Assembly: GCF_049670895.1 (NCBI RefSeq) | Contig: NZ_CP187170.1 | DNA: 64,000 nucleotides | Direction: 5' to 3' (one strand) | Source: Pasteurella sp049670895 | Lineage (GTDB): Bacteria > Pseudomonadota > Gammaproteobacteria > Enterobacterales > Pasteurellaceae | Part shown: positions 49,136 through 57,835 of the stretch, piece after piece | Numbering within the stretch: the stretch's first letter is position 1 | Layout: every line of letters starts with the position of its first letter | Notes under the pieces: model-generated | What the model was told of the DNA's origin: nothing | The model's input: the letters and a program-made list of their open reading frames with translations, nothing else | Databases searched by the model: none | Position numbers and translations under genes: made by a program

Positions 49136-50530
49136 ATGTATACATCGAATTTTGCAAATCTTATCTTGAATGTGGATAGCTATAAAGTCTCGCATTGGCT
49201 ACAGTATCCTAAGGATACACGTTATGTTTCTTATTACATTGAAGCCCGTTCTGGTGATTTTGATGTATTGGTGTTTGGATTACAAGCCTTTATCAAGGAA
49301 TATTTATTAAAGCCGATCACTCAAAAAGATATTGATGAGGCAGAAGATGTGTTGGTTGCTCATGGTTTACCTTTTAATCGTCAAGGTTGGCAACGTTTGT
49401 TAGAAAAACATCAAGGCTATTTACCGATTAAGATTGAAGCCGTGCCAGAGGGATCGATTATCCCTGTAAGCAATGTGATTTGCCAAGTCGTGAATACCGA
49501 TCCTGAGTTTTTCTGGTTGGGAGGCTATTTAGAAACGGCATTATTACGTGCGGTTTGGTATCCTTCCACTGTGGCAAGTGTATCCTATTGTTGCAAGCAA
49601 ACAATTAAGCAGGCGTTGGAAAAATCCGCCGATAATTTAGACAGTTTACCCTTTAAATTGCATGATTTTGGGGCGAGAGGGGCGTCAAGTTTAGAAACAG
49701 TTGCTTTAGGCGGTCTTGCTCATTTAGTCAATTTTTCGGGGACAGACAGTGTCTCTGCACTGCTTGCTGCAAGACGTTGGTATGACTGCAAGGAAATGCC
49801 AGCGTTTTCAATTCCTGCCGCAGAACATAGCACAATGACCTCTTGGGGGAAAGCGGGCGAAGTGGATGCTTACCGTAATATGATTGATCAGTTTGCGGGG
49901 GAAAATAAAATTTATGCAGTGGTTTCAGACAGTTATGATTTATGGAATGCCTTGGAAAATCTCTGGGGTGGGGAATTAAAAGAAAAAGTCATTCATGCTG
50001 GCGGCACATTAGTGATCCGTTTAGATAGTGGTGATCCTGTGCAAGTTGTCTGTCGTGCATTAGAGATTCTCGAGAATAAATTTGGTGTAACAATCAATAG
50101 TAAAGGTTATAAAGTACTACCAAGTTATGTCAGAATTATTCAAGGGGATGGCATTAACCGCCTTTCACTTTCTAAGATTTTAGATGCTGTCATGGAGAAA
50201 GGATTTAGTGTGGAAAATGTGAATTTTGGTATGGGCGGTGGCTTGTTACAACAAGTTAATCGAGACACGATGAGCTGGGCAATGAAAGCCAGTGCGGTCA
50301 ATATTGCAGGTGAATGGCACGACATTTATAAAGATCCTGTTACAAGTCATGCTAAACGTTCTAAAAAAGGGGTGCTTGCACTTGTGAAACAGGGCGATGA
50401 ATGGCATACCATTAAGCAAGATCAACTAGGACAACAGCAAAATGCCTTACGTCCCGTTTTTGTTGATGGAAAATTATTGATTGATGATACATTCGAAACC
50501 ATTAGACAGCGTACACAAGAAGTAAAATAA
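49136..50530 (+). CDS. nadV: Nicotinamide phosphoribosyltransferase
   Basis: A 464-residue NAMPT-family enzyme. Conserved segments are DSYKVSHWLQYP near the start, FGARGASS, FSGTDSV (substrate-binding aspartate), the catalytic histidine H231 in PAAEHSTMTSWG, and IRLDSGDP. It condenses nicotinamide with PRPP to NMN, the first step of a two-enzyme NAD salvage route. In Pasteurellaceae nadV distinguishes V-factor-independent organisms from NAD-requiring Haemophilus. No PRPP synthetase or nadR gene is next to it. Flanked by terminators. Confidence 0.95.
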   Translation: MYTSNFANLILNVDSYKVSHWLQYPKDTRYVSYYIEARSGDFDVLVFGLQAFIKEYLLKPITQKDIDEAEDVLVAHGLPFNRQGWQRLLEKHQGYLPIKIEAVPEGSIIPVSNVICQVVNTDPEFFWLGGYLETALLRAVWYPSTVASVSYCCKQTIKQALEKSADNLDSLPFKLHDFGARGASSLETVALGGLAHLVNFSGTDSVSALLAARRWYDCKEMPAFSIPAAEHSTMTSWGKAGEVDAYRNMIDQFAGENKIYAVVSDSYDLWNALENLWGGELKEKVIHAGGTLVIRLDSGDPVQVVCRALEILENKFGVTINSKGYKVLPSYVRIIQGDGINRLSLSKILDAVMEKGFSVENVNFGMGGGLLQQVNRDTMSWAMKASAVNIAGEWHDIYKDPVTSHAKRSKKGVLALVKQGDEWHTIKQDQLGQQQNALRPVFVDGKLLIDDTFETIRQRTQEVK

Positions 50531-50555
50531 AGGTGTTTATTTAGATTGACCGACC

Positions 50556-50588
50556 AACGCTTGAGGGACTTCCTCAAGCGTTTTTTTT
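50556..50588 (+). terminator. Terminator after nadV
   Basis: An 11-bp stem AACGCTTGAGG (50556-50566) / CCTCAAGCGTT (50572-50582) followed by eight T. Confidence 0.92.
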
Positions 50589-50958
50589 ACCAAAAATAGA
50601 CCGCACGTTGGGCTTTTCTTTGTTCTAACAGATGGGCTTTTTTTGTGTATTTTTCAATCATCTTAACTTACATTCTTCTAATCATTTCCCTTTTATGACC
50701 TATCAATATGCAAAGAAACACACGGATTTTTAGAGGCAATTGTAAAAAGATTAATCAATCCCCTGATTTCGGTGTGGAATTGTTGAACCGTTTCTGCTTT
50801 CGTTTCGATCACTTCGACTAAAAAAATGGCGTTTGAAACGATTTTGCTATAATTGGTTATGCGGTCCAAAACAATCCTTATATAATATATATGTATTATT
50901 TTCATGATAACTCATATTTTTATTATTTAAATTAATTTGAATTTAAGGACCTCTCTCA
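50589..50958. other. Intergenic region before the autotransporter gene
   Basis: About 370 bases. A minus-strand frame of 70 codons (50693-50905) looks partly protein-like (FLVEVIETKAETVQQFH) but has no start context and no recognised family; it could be a gene remnant. A TATAAT-rich stretch near 50878-50895 may supply the promoter of the downstream gene, which has an AAGGA ribosome site at about 50945. Confidence 0.5.
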
Positions 50959-52023
50959 ATGAACAAAATTAAAGTGATGGCTTTTTCTTGCTCGCTTGTT
51001 ATCAGCACCTTTTCATATGCAGCCCAAACAGAACCTAAGGCGACAGAGCAAAATCTTGCTGAAAATATCAGTAATATTGTTTATCACAGTGCACAATTAC
51101 CTCGTGTGCTTTATGAAAATGAGGAAATTGTGAGAAAAATGTTACGTGGTCAAGTGGTTAAACCATCTAGCAGTTTATTTGATACGTTTCTTAACGGTGC
51201 AACGAGCGTGTTAAATGGTGATATGAATAAACTTATTAAGTTATCAAGATCTTTAGGACCACATGTTAAAGCTATTGAAGATAATAGTTTGGCAATTAAA
51301 CAATCCGCACAAAAAAGTTTGCCAAATTCTGTGGTGAATTTGATTTCAAATGCCCCACAACAAATGTTGAAAGTCGCAAATAATACCTTGGATTATGCGG
51401 CGAATAATGCGGTGGAACGCAGTACGACTTATCAAGAAACCAAGAAAGGGGTTGAGAAAAACAGTAAAGATCTTGCTGAGCAGAAAAAACTGATTGAAAA
51501 GAACCAGCGTGAGGCAGACAGAGCGTTACAAACGGTGAAAAGAGATGCCAATAAAGACTTGCAAGTCGTGAAAAAAGAAACGGAAAACAATAAGAAAGTG
51601 GCAGAAACTATGCAACAAGAATTTGTGAAAGTGCAAAAAGACATTGCAGAGCAGTTTGAGCAACAAAATACAGTGGCGTTAGCGATGCAAAACAACATTA
51701 AGCATCATGCACAAGTGCTTGAAGCAACAGCACAGGAAGTCAAAAAATTACAACACAAGCAGGCTCAATTACAAAATACGGTGCAAGAAAACCGTAGTTT
51801 AAGTAGTCGTGGGATTGCGAGTATCGCTGCCATGGCGAATATTCCTGTTCCAGCGATTGTGGGTAAAACGACTGTCGGTGCTGGTGTGGGACACTTTGAT
51901 ACGAAAACTGCTGTTGCGGTGGGAATGGCTCGTTACTACATGAATGGCACGGCGGTGAAAGTTTCTGTTGGGACAGCAGGGGCTAAAATGACCGTAGGCG
52001 GTGGCGTGTCTTATTCTTTTTAA
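50959..52023 (+). CDS. Compact trimeric autotransporter with YadA-type anchor
   Basis: A 354-residue protein. Signal peptide to about residue 22 (FSYAA), an alpha-helical region, then a long predicted coiled coil (about 150-280, heptad-like EKNQREADRALQTVK and similar), and a C-terminal YadA membrane anchor ending VGGGVSYSF. The anchor has the usual short helix (LSSRGIASIAAMA) and four beta strands. No head repeats are present, so it is stalk plus anchor only. A role in adhesion or autoagglutination is inferred. Followed by a strong shared terminator. Confidence 0.8.
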   Translation: MNKIKVMAFSCSLVISTFSYAAQTEPKATEQNLAENISNIVYHSAQLPRVLYENEEIVRKMLRGQVVKPSSSLFDTFLNGATSVLNGDMNKLIKLSRSLGPHVKAIEDNSLAIKQSAQKSLPNSVVNLISNAPQQMLKVANNTLDYAANNAVERSTTYQETKKGVEKNSKDLAEQKKLIEKNQREADRALQTVKRDANKDLQVVKKETENNKKVAETMQQEFVKVQKDIAEQFEQQNTVALAMQNNIKHHAQVLEATAQEVKKLQHKQAQLQNTVQENRSLSSRGIASIAAMANIPVPAIVGKTTVGAGVGHFDTKTAVAVGMARYYMNGTAVKVSVGTAGAKMTVGGGVSYSF

Positions 52024-52066
52024 TACCCATTTGTCGTTATACCTTTCCTCAGGGGTAGGCAAAAAT

Positions 52067-52095
52067 AAAGTGCTTGATTTTTCAAGCACTTTTTT
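52067..52095. terminator. Bidirectional terminator between the autotransporter and argH
   Basis: AAAGTGCTTGA (52067-52077) pairs with TCAAGCACTTT (52082-52092), with T-runs in both directions. A minus-strand uptake signal lies beside it at 52105-52113. Confidence 0.88.
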
Positions 52096-52125
52096 CTAAA
52101 AATGACCGCACTTGTTGATTTAGGC

Positions 52126-53499
52126 TTAAGCTAGTCTGGCTTTGGCTTCTGCAATGGCTTCTGCCACACGTAATGGTGAAACCCCACCTTTGGCACAGCG
52201 TTTATCTAGGCAAGATTGCAAGGATAAAATTTCATAGACATCTTGTTCAATCACATCGCTAAATTGCTTAAATTCGCTAAGACTTAATGCTTCAAGTGCT
52301 TTGTGTTGCCCGATGGCGTACACTACTGTTTCACCCACAATATGGTGTGAATCACGGAATGGCACACCTTTGGCGACAAGGTAATCCGCAAGTTCTGTCG
52401 CATTTGAATACCCTTTCAATGCGGCCTCTTTCGTGCGTTCAACATTGACTTGAATTCCCTCTAAGACAAGTGTCGCCATATCTAGGCAATCTTGCCATGT
52501 ATCTAGGGCATCAAAAATGCCTTCTTTGTCTTCTTGCATATCTTTGTTATAGGCAAGTGGCAACCCTTTCAAGGTCATCAGCATACCTGTTAAGGCACCC
52601 ATTACACGTCCTGCTTTACCTCGAATAAGTTCGCAAGCATCAGGATTTTTCTTTTGTGGCATTAACGATGAACCTGAAGTGACTCGATCAGAGAGTTCCA
52701 CAAAGTTTGCTTCACCGCTATTAAAAATAATCATATCTTCAGCAAAGCGTGAAAGGTGAGCCATGCTTAATGAGGCTGTAGAAAGGAGTTCTACAATATG
52801 ATCACGATCCGACACACTATCAAGACTATTGCGAGTGGCAAAAGCAAAGCCAAGATCTTGTGCCAGTTGTTCACGATCAATGGCATAGGCTGTGCCTGCC
52901 AAGGCACCGCTACCTAATGGGCAGCTGTTCATGCGTTGATATGCATCACTTAAACGGGCATTATCTCGAGCAAACATTTCGACATACGCCATGCACCAAT
53001 GGGCAAAAGTAATGGGTTGTGCCCGTTGTAAATGGGTGTAGCCTGGCATTACCGCATGTTGATTTTGTTCCGCCGTGGCAACCAGTTTACGTTGTAAATC
53101 GGTGAGCGAGTGTTGTAACTCTTGCACACGTTGTTTACACCACATTTTGATATCCAGTGCGACTTGATCATTGCGGCTACGTCCCGTGTGAAGTTTTTTA
53201 CCTAAATTGCCAACTTTATCAATCAGTTTACTTTCCACCCAGCTATGAATATCTTCTGCATCATCTTGTAAAATGGCTTGTGGATTAGAACGAACTTCAA
53301 TTAAAAGTTCGTTGAGTGCCACTTCCAATTGCTGTTGTTCTTGTGGTGTGAGTACACCCACACTCACCAAGGCTTTTGACCAACCAATTGAACCTTCGAT
53401 ATCTTGTTCAGCTAAACGGTAATCAAAACGTAATGAATCATTAAAATCTTTAAAGCGTTTATCTGCTGCTTGTGTAAAACGTCCACCCCAAAGTGCCAT
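52126..53499 (-). CDS. argH: Argininosuccinate lyase
   Basis: A 457-residue member of the fumarase/aspartase superfamily. The signature loop SGSSLMPQKKNPDACE is present, with the N-terminal MALWGGRFTQAADKRF and the TGRSRNDQVALD segment. It splits argininosuccinate into arginine and fumarate, the last step of arginine synthesis. It ends the argC-argB-argH transcript, 21 bases after argB. Confidence 0.97.
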   Translation of the reverse strand: MALWGGRFTQAADKRFKDFNDSLRFDYRLAEQDIEGSIGWSKALVSVGVLTPQEQQQLEVALNELLIEVRSNPQAILQDDAEDIHSWVESKLIDKVGNLGKKLHTGRSRNDQVALDIKMWCKQRVQELQHSLTDLQRKLVATAEQNQHAVMPGYTHLQRAQPITFAHWCMAYVEMFARDNARLSDAYQRMNSCPLGSGALAGTAYAIDREQLAQDLGFAFATRNSLDSVSDRDHIVELLSTASLSMAHLSRFAEDMIIFNSGEANFVELSDRVTSGSSLMPQKKNPDACELIRGKAGRVMGALTGMLMTLKGLPLAYNKDMQEDKEGIFDALDTWQDCLDMATLVLEGIQVNVERTKEAALKGYSNATELADYLVAKGVPFRDSHHIVGETVVYAIGQHKALEALSLSEFKQFSDVIEQDVYEILSLQSCLDKRCAKGGVSPLRVAEAIAEAKARLA

Positions 53500-53520
53500 A
53501 GTTTCCTCTTATTTTTATGT

Positions 53521-54294
53521 TTATGGTTTAATTCTCGTGCCAATAATTTCACCGCCAAAAAGTGCGGTCAATTTTTCAGGATATTTCCAATTCGCAATAT
53601 CTACGCCACGGTTTAAAATTTTTGCCGCTTCTAATGCCGCATTCACTTTCACAATCATGCCATCGGTGATGACATTTTCTGCAATCAGTTGCTCAATTTG
53701 TGAGGCATTTAATTCGGGCAAACGTTGTTTGTTTGCATCTAACACGCCATCGACATCCGACAGCATCACTAAATCCGCATGAATTAAGGCGGCAATTGCT
53801 GTGGCAGCTTGATCCGCATTGACATTCATTAATGCACCATGTTGATCAACTGCAATAGAGCTGATAATCGGTAAAAAGGCTTCTGCTAATAACTGGTTTA
53901 ACAGTGCTGGATTTTTAGGCATCACTGTTGCGACATGACCAAGTTCGGGATCTAATTGTGTCGCCGTGGTTAAGTTACCATCTGCTAAACATAATCCCAC
54001 AGGATTTAATTGGAATTTTGCCGCTTGTGCCACCAAGGTTTTATTGGCAATCCCTGCTAATGCACCTGTGATAATGTCAATTTGATCGCTTGGTGTAACT
54101 CGTAAGCCGTGTTTTTTTTGTACGGGTAAGTGTAAGCGTTGCATCAGCTCATCAACAATGCAGCCGCCTCCGTGCACAATCACTAAAGGGCGATCAAAAT
54201 TTTGTTGATAATTTGCCAATGCCGTAAATAAATTTTCCATTGCCTTGGGGGTATCAAGAAGTACCCCACCTAATTTTACAACTAATGGTTTCAT
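53521..54294 (-). CDS. argB: Acetylglutamate kinase
   Basis: A 257-residue amino-acid kinase: VVKLGGVLL at the start, the glycine motif VIVHGGGCIVDELM, and VNADQAATAIA and LSDVDGVLD near the nucleotide site. It phosphorylates N-acetylglutamate, the second step of arginine synthesis. The short N-terminus without an extra helix fits the non-inhibited enterobacterial type. The start codon directly follows the argC stop. An uptake signal lies near the 3' end (KLTALFG). Confidence 0.97.
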   Translation of the reverse strand: MKPLVVKLGGVLLDTPKAMENLFTALANYQQNFDRPLVIVHGGGCIVDELMQRLHLPVQKKHGLRVTPSDQIDIITGALAGIANKTLVAQAAKFQLNPVGLCLADGNLTTATQLDPELGHVATVMPKNPALLNQLLAEAFLPIISSIAVDQHGALMNVNADQAATAIAALIHADLVMLSDVDGVLDANKQRLPELNASQIEQLIAENVITDGMIVKVNAALEAAKILNRGVDIANWKYPEKLTALFGGEIIGTRIKP

Positions 54295-55305
54295 TTAAAG
54301 TAATCCTAATGTTTCTGTAAAGCCATAACGAATATTCGCACATTGCACTGCTTGTGAGGCGGCACCTTTCAATAAGTTATCTTCTGCACCAATAATGACG
54401 ATATAGCCATTTTTTGTGGCAAAACCAATATCACAATACGGCGTAAATTCTACCGCTTTGATACTAGGTAAACCTTGTTCATACACTCTGACTAAAGGTC
54501 TCTTTGCGTAGGCTTGTTGATAGGCTAAACGAATTTGCTCATCAGTCACGCCTGCTTTTAATTTTGCCGTGATAGTGGCAAGGATCCCCCGTTTGAAGTT
54601 GCCTAAATGCGGCGTGAAAATCACCTCTGTCCCCAAATGTGTGGCAATTTCTGGCTGGTGTCGGTGAGTAAAGACACCATAGGCATTTAAACTCACCTCG
54701 CAGAAGCTGCTGGTTAAGTTTGCTTTACGTCCAGCACCACTGACGCCACTGACGGCGTTAATCACGGGTAATTGCGTTAAGTCTAATAAATTTTGTTCAA
54801 TGAGTGGTTTTAAACTCAGCTGAGAAACGGTTGGGTAACAACCTGCCACCGCCACTAAGTCTGTTTTTTTGATGTCTTCGTCATTCCATTCTGCCAAACC
54901 ATAAACGGCTTGGGTTAATAACTCTGGATATTGATGCTCAAAGCCATAATATTGAGTATAAAATTCAGCATGGTTCACACGAAATGCCCCAGACAAATCG
55001 AACACTTTACAGTGATTTTGTAAGAAAATCGGGGCAAGCTGGTGGCTGACTTCATGAGCTGTCGCTAAAAAGACTAAATCCGCTTGTTGTGCAACGGTGT
55101 TGATATCTTCAGGTAAGGGTTGTAAAGGCAGATCACACAGGGTACGCAGTTGGGGGTATAGCGTTGAAATACGTTGATTAGCATCAAGGCTTTGGCTAGA
55201 CACATAAAGCCCTATTAAATCAAATTCAGGGTGAGTGGTTAAAATTTTCGCTAATTCTGCACCAGTGTAGCCACTTGCACCAACGATGACAGCTTTCTTC
55301 GCCAT
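54295..55305 (-). CDS. argC: N-acetyl-gamma-glutamyl-phosphate reductase
   Basis: A 336-residue enzyme with the N-terminal NADP fold AVIVGASGYTGAEL and the active-site cysteine in VAVAGCYPTVSQL. It also shows HLGNFKRGILATI. It reduces acetylglutamyl phosphate to the semialdehyde, third step of the pathway. First gene of argC-argB-argH. Its promoter (-35 TTGATT, -10 AATAAT on the minus strand) is overlapped by two ARG boxes, so ArgR repression by arginine is expected. Confidence 0.97.
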   Translation of the reverse strand: MAKKAVIVGASGYTGAELAKILTTHPEFDLIGLYVSSQSLDANQRISTLYPQLRTLCDLPLQPLPEDINTVAQQADLVFLATAHEVSHQLAPIFLQNHCKVFDLSGAFRVNHAEFYTQYYGFEHQYPELLTQAVYGLAEWNDEDIKKTDLVAVAGCYPTVSQLSLKPLIEQNLLDLTQLPVINAVSGVSGAGRKANLTSSFCEVSLNAYGVFTHRHQPEIATHLGTEVIFTPHLGNFKRGILATITAKLKAGVTDEQIRLAYQQAYAKRPLVRVYEQGLPSIKAVEFTPYCDIGFATKNGYIVIIGAEDNLLKGAASQAVQCANIRYGFTETLGLL

Positions 55306-55321
55306 AAATGATCCTTAAGTT

Positions 55322-55360
55322 TGTGAATTTTTATTCTATTATTGTGCATAAAAAGTCGAA
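55322..55360. promoter_or_regulatory. Tandem ARG boxes (ArgR operator)
   Basis: A strong 18-base ARG box at 55322-55339 (TGTGAATTTTTATTCTAT) and a weaker one at 55343-55360 (TGTGCATAAAAAGTCGAA), with a 3-base gap. The 21-base spacing is the arrangement used by ArgR hexamers. The pair covers the region between the -35 (55361-55366) and -10 (55338-55343) of the argC promoter and lies between argC and argE. Confidence 0.82.
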
Positions 55361-55366
55361 AATCAA
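55338..55366 (-). promoter_or_regulatory. Probable argCBH promoter
   Basis: Minus-strand -35 TTGATT (55366-55361) and -10 AATAAT (55343-55338) with a 17-base spacer, 33 bases before the argC start codon. Overlapped by the ARG boxes. Confidence 0.6.
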
Positions 55367-55517
55367 CTTGTTTTAAAGGTTAAAATAAATTAATTATTGA
55401 TAGCAGGATTTTTAACATTTTTCCTGCGTAATGGCTTAACACATTGAAAGTCATTGCAAAGCCTTTTTCAATATATAACAATGACACAGAAAATAAACAT
55501 AAAAGAAGTGATTCCCT

Positions 55518-56663
55518 ATGAAAAAACAGCCAACATTTCTCGAGATGTATTCTCAACTTATTGCAATGCCAACCATCAGTAGTATTCACCCTGAAGAAGA
55601 TCAATCTAATCGTTGTTTAATTGAACTTTTAGCAAGTTGGTTAAACACCTTAGGCTTTAAAACAGACATTATTGCGGTTGAAGGTAGCCGAAATAAATTT
55701 AATTTATTAGCCACTTATGGTGAAGGCGAGGGCGGGCTTCTGCTCGCAGGGCATACGGATACGGTACCTTTTGATGAAGGGCGTTGGACATTTGATCCTT
55801 TCAAACTCACTGAAAAAAATGGCAAATTTTATGGCTTAGGTACAGCGGATATGAAAGGTTTTTTTGCCTTTGTCGTGGATGCGGTGAGTCAATTAGCGTT
55901 AACCAAATTAACCAAACCATTGCGTATTTTAGCCACTGCCGATGAAGAAACCACCATGCTGGGTGCAAGAACCTTTATTCAGCATCATCATATTCGCCCT
56001 GATTGTGCGATTATTGGTGAACCTACCTCCCTAAAACCGATTCGAGCACATAAAGGTCATATTGGTGAAGCCTTGAGAATCACAGGAAAAAGTGGGCATT
56101 CAAGTGATCCAAGTAAAGGCATAAATGCCATTGAATTAATGCACGAAGCAACAGGCTATCTCATGCAAATGCGAGATGCGTTACGCCAAAAATATCATCA
56201 TGCCGCATTTGAAATTCCTTATCCAACCATGAATTTTGGGGCAATTTCTGGCGGTGATGCGGTAAATCGGATTTGTGCGTGTTGTGAATTGCATTTTGAT
56301 ATTCGACCGCTACCGAATCTGCGTTTGGAGGATCTCAACGATATGCTTCGAGAAACATTGGCACCGATGTTTGAAAAATGGGGGGATCGCATAACATTAA
56401 CCGCATTACATGATCCTATTCCAGGCTACGAATGTGAACATTCTGCTCAAGTGGTGAAGGTGGTGGAAAAATTACTGGGTGAACCTTGTGAGGTGGTGAA
56501 TTATTGTACCGAAGCCCCCTTTATTCAGCAGCTTTGCCCAACCCTTGTGTTAGGTCCTGGATCCATTGAACAAGCCCATAAGCCCGATGAGTTTTTATCA
56601 GCGGAGTTTATTCACCCAACTCGTGAGCTTCTAACAAAAATGATTTGGCATTTCTGTGCCTAA
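55518..56663 (+). CDS. argE: Acetylornithine deacetylase
   Basis: A 381-residue M20-family zinc hydrolase: LLLAGHTDTVPFDEGRW, GLGTADMKGFFAFV, ATADEETTMLGAR and GPGSIEQAHKPDEF with the last metal ligand. It releases ornithine and acetate from N-acetylornithine. It is divergent from argCBH, the E. coli arrangement, and probably shares ArgR control. It ends at a hairpin shared with arcA. Confidence 0.95.
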   Translation: MKKQPTFLEMYSQLIAMPTISSIHPEEDQSNRCLIELLASWLNTLGFKTDIIAVEGSRNKFNLLATYGEGEGGLLLAGHTDTVPFDEGRWTFDPFKLTEKNGKFYGLGTADMKGFFAFVVDAVSQLALTKLTKPLRILATADEETTMLGARTFIQHHHIRPDCAIIGEPTSLKPIRAHKGHIGEALRITGKSGHSSDPSKGINAIELMHEATGYLMQMRDALRQKYHHAAFEIPYPTMNFGAISGGDAVNRICACCELHFDIRPLPNLRLEDLNDMLRETLAPMFEKWGDRITLTALHDPIPGYECEHSAQVVKVVEKLLGEPCEVVNYCTEAPFIQQLCPTLVLGPGSIEQAHKPDEFLSAEFIHPTRELLTKMIWHFCA

Positions 56664-56683
56664 AGAGGGGAGCTTATAAAAAT

Positions 56684-56734
56684 AAAAAGTGCGGTGTATT
56701 TTCAAAAAATATTGACAAATACACCGCACTTTTT
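56684..56734. terminator. Bidirectional terminator with long uptake-signal stem
   Basis: An 18-bp perfect inverted repeat (56684-56701 with 56717-56734) whose arms contain AAGTGCGGTG and its complement, flanked by A and T runs. Shared by converging argE and arcA. Confidence 0.92.
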
Positions 56735-56744
56735 AGACAGGAAG

Positions 56745-57455
56745 TTATTCTAACTCACCACAAAAACGGTAACCTTCGCCATGAATCGTGGTGATGATTT
56801 CTGGTGTTTCAGGGTGATCTTCAAAATGTTTGCGAATACGGCGAATGGTCACATCAACCGTGCGATCTTGCGGTTTTAGTTCACGTCCCGTCATTTTCTT
56901 TAATAATTCTTCACGTGTTTGAATTTTGCCGGGATTTTCACAAAAATGTAACATAGCACGGAATTCACTACGAGGCAGTTTATATTCTTCCCCTTCAGGA
57001 TTAATCAAGGTGCGACTATTTAAATCCAGTGTCCAACCGTTAAAACGATATTGTTCCACATGTTGTTTGTTTTCTTTGTGCGTTTCTTGCATGGTACGTT
57101 GTAATAAATTTCTCGCACGAATGGTCAATTCTCGTGGATTAAAAGGTTTGGTGATGTAGTCATCCGCACCGATTTCTAAGCCCAAAATTTTATCCACTTC
57201 ATTATCACGACCTGTTAAAAACATTAATGCAGTATTGGTGTTTTCACGCAATTCACGGGCTAACATTAAGCCGTTTTTGCCAGGAAGATTAATATCCATA
57301 ATCACCAAATTGATGACTTTGTTTGATAGAATGCGGTGCATTTGTGCACCATCAGCGGCTTCAAATACGTCATAACCTTCAGCTTCGAAAATACTTTTTA
57401 GCGTATTTCTCGTGATTGCTTCATCTTCAACAATTAAAATCTGTGGCGTTGCCAT
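56745..57455 (-). CDS. arcA: Aerobic respiration control response regulator ArcA
   Basis: A 236-residue OmpR-type regulator. The receiver domain has acidic pocket EDE at 10-12, phospho-acceptor D54 (IMDINLPG) and K near 104 (YITKPF). The C-terminal winged helix shows DRTVDVTIRRIRKHFE and TTIHGEGYRF. It matches ArcA throughout. It represses aerobic respiration genes when oxygen is low; its sensor ArcB is not in this window. A palindrome resembling an FNR site lies about 135 bases upstream. Confidence 0.95.
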   Translation of the reverse strand: MATPQILIVEDEAITRNTLKSIFEAEGYDVFEAADGAQMHRILSNKVINLVIMDINLPGKNGLMLARELRENTNTALMFLTGRDNEVDKILGLEIGADDYITKPFNPRELTIRARNLLQRTMQETHKENKQHVEQYRFNGWTLDLNSRTLINPEGEEYKLPRSEFRAMLHFCENPGKIQTREELLKKMTGRELKPQDRTVDVTIRRIRKHFEDHPETPEIITTIHGEGYRFCGELE

Positions 57456-57588
57456 GGAGGTGTCCTATTACGTATAAGTTTAAAAAATTCTGCAGTGTTT
57501 TTCACAAAACAAGTGTTCGTCATTGTATAATTGCAACATAATTGTAACAATAGCAAATGTTAATTTTGTTAAATTAGATTCTTATTTC

Positions 57589-57602
57589 ATGATATAGATC
57601 AT
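57589..57602. promoter_or_regulatory. FNR-like palindrome upstream of arcA
   Basis: ATGATATAGATCAT is symmetric and differs from the FNR consensus TTGATNNNNATCAA only in the outermost positions. It lies about 135-147 bases before arcA on the minus strand and abuts the rpmJ terminator, so it could be chance. Confidence 0.35.
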
Positions 57603-57640
57603 AAAAAAATCCCTCAACAGCGTGGGCTTATTGAGGGAAA
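57603..57640 (-). terminator. Terminator after rpmJ2
   Basis: CCCTCAA (57611-57617) pairs with TTGAGGG (57631-57637). On the minus strand it is followed by ATTTTTTTA. Closes the rpmE2-rpmJ2 unit. Confidence 0.85.
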
Positions 57641-57684
57641 ATCGAGCGAGTGCTCATTTTACTTACATACAAACAATTCAGTGA

Positions 57685-57825
57685 TTAGCGTTTCTTTTTA
57701 CCGCCTTGGCGGGCTTTAAAACGAGGATTTTCTTTACAAATGACATAAACAACGCCATGACGACGCACAATTTTACAGCCCGGATGACGTGTTTTTGCAC
57801 TTTTTAATGAAGACAAGACTTGCAT
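57685..57825 (-). CDS. rpmJ: 50S ribosomal protein L36, alternative (zinc-free) type
   Basis: A 46-residue basic protein, start MQVLSSLKSAKTRHPGCKIV, end FKARQGGKKKR. The length and the VYVICKENPRFKA core match E. coli YkgO, the L36 paralogue that lacks the usual zinc-binding Cys-Cys-Cys-His set; only two cysteines remain. It lies ten bases after rpmE2. In other bacteria such pairs replace the zinc-containing forms when zinc is scarce. Confidence 0.92.
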   Translation of the reverse strand: MQVLSSLKSAKTRHPGCKIVRRHGVVYVICKENPRFKARQGGKKKR

Positions 57826-57835
57826 AATGGAACCC

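Noticed and set aside
50693..50905. 70-codon minus-strand frame between nadV and the autotransporter gene
   Set aside because: Part of it looks protein-like, but there is no family match, no ribosome site and no partner. Recorded only as a possible remnant.
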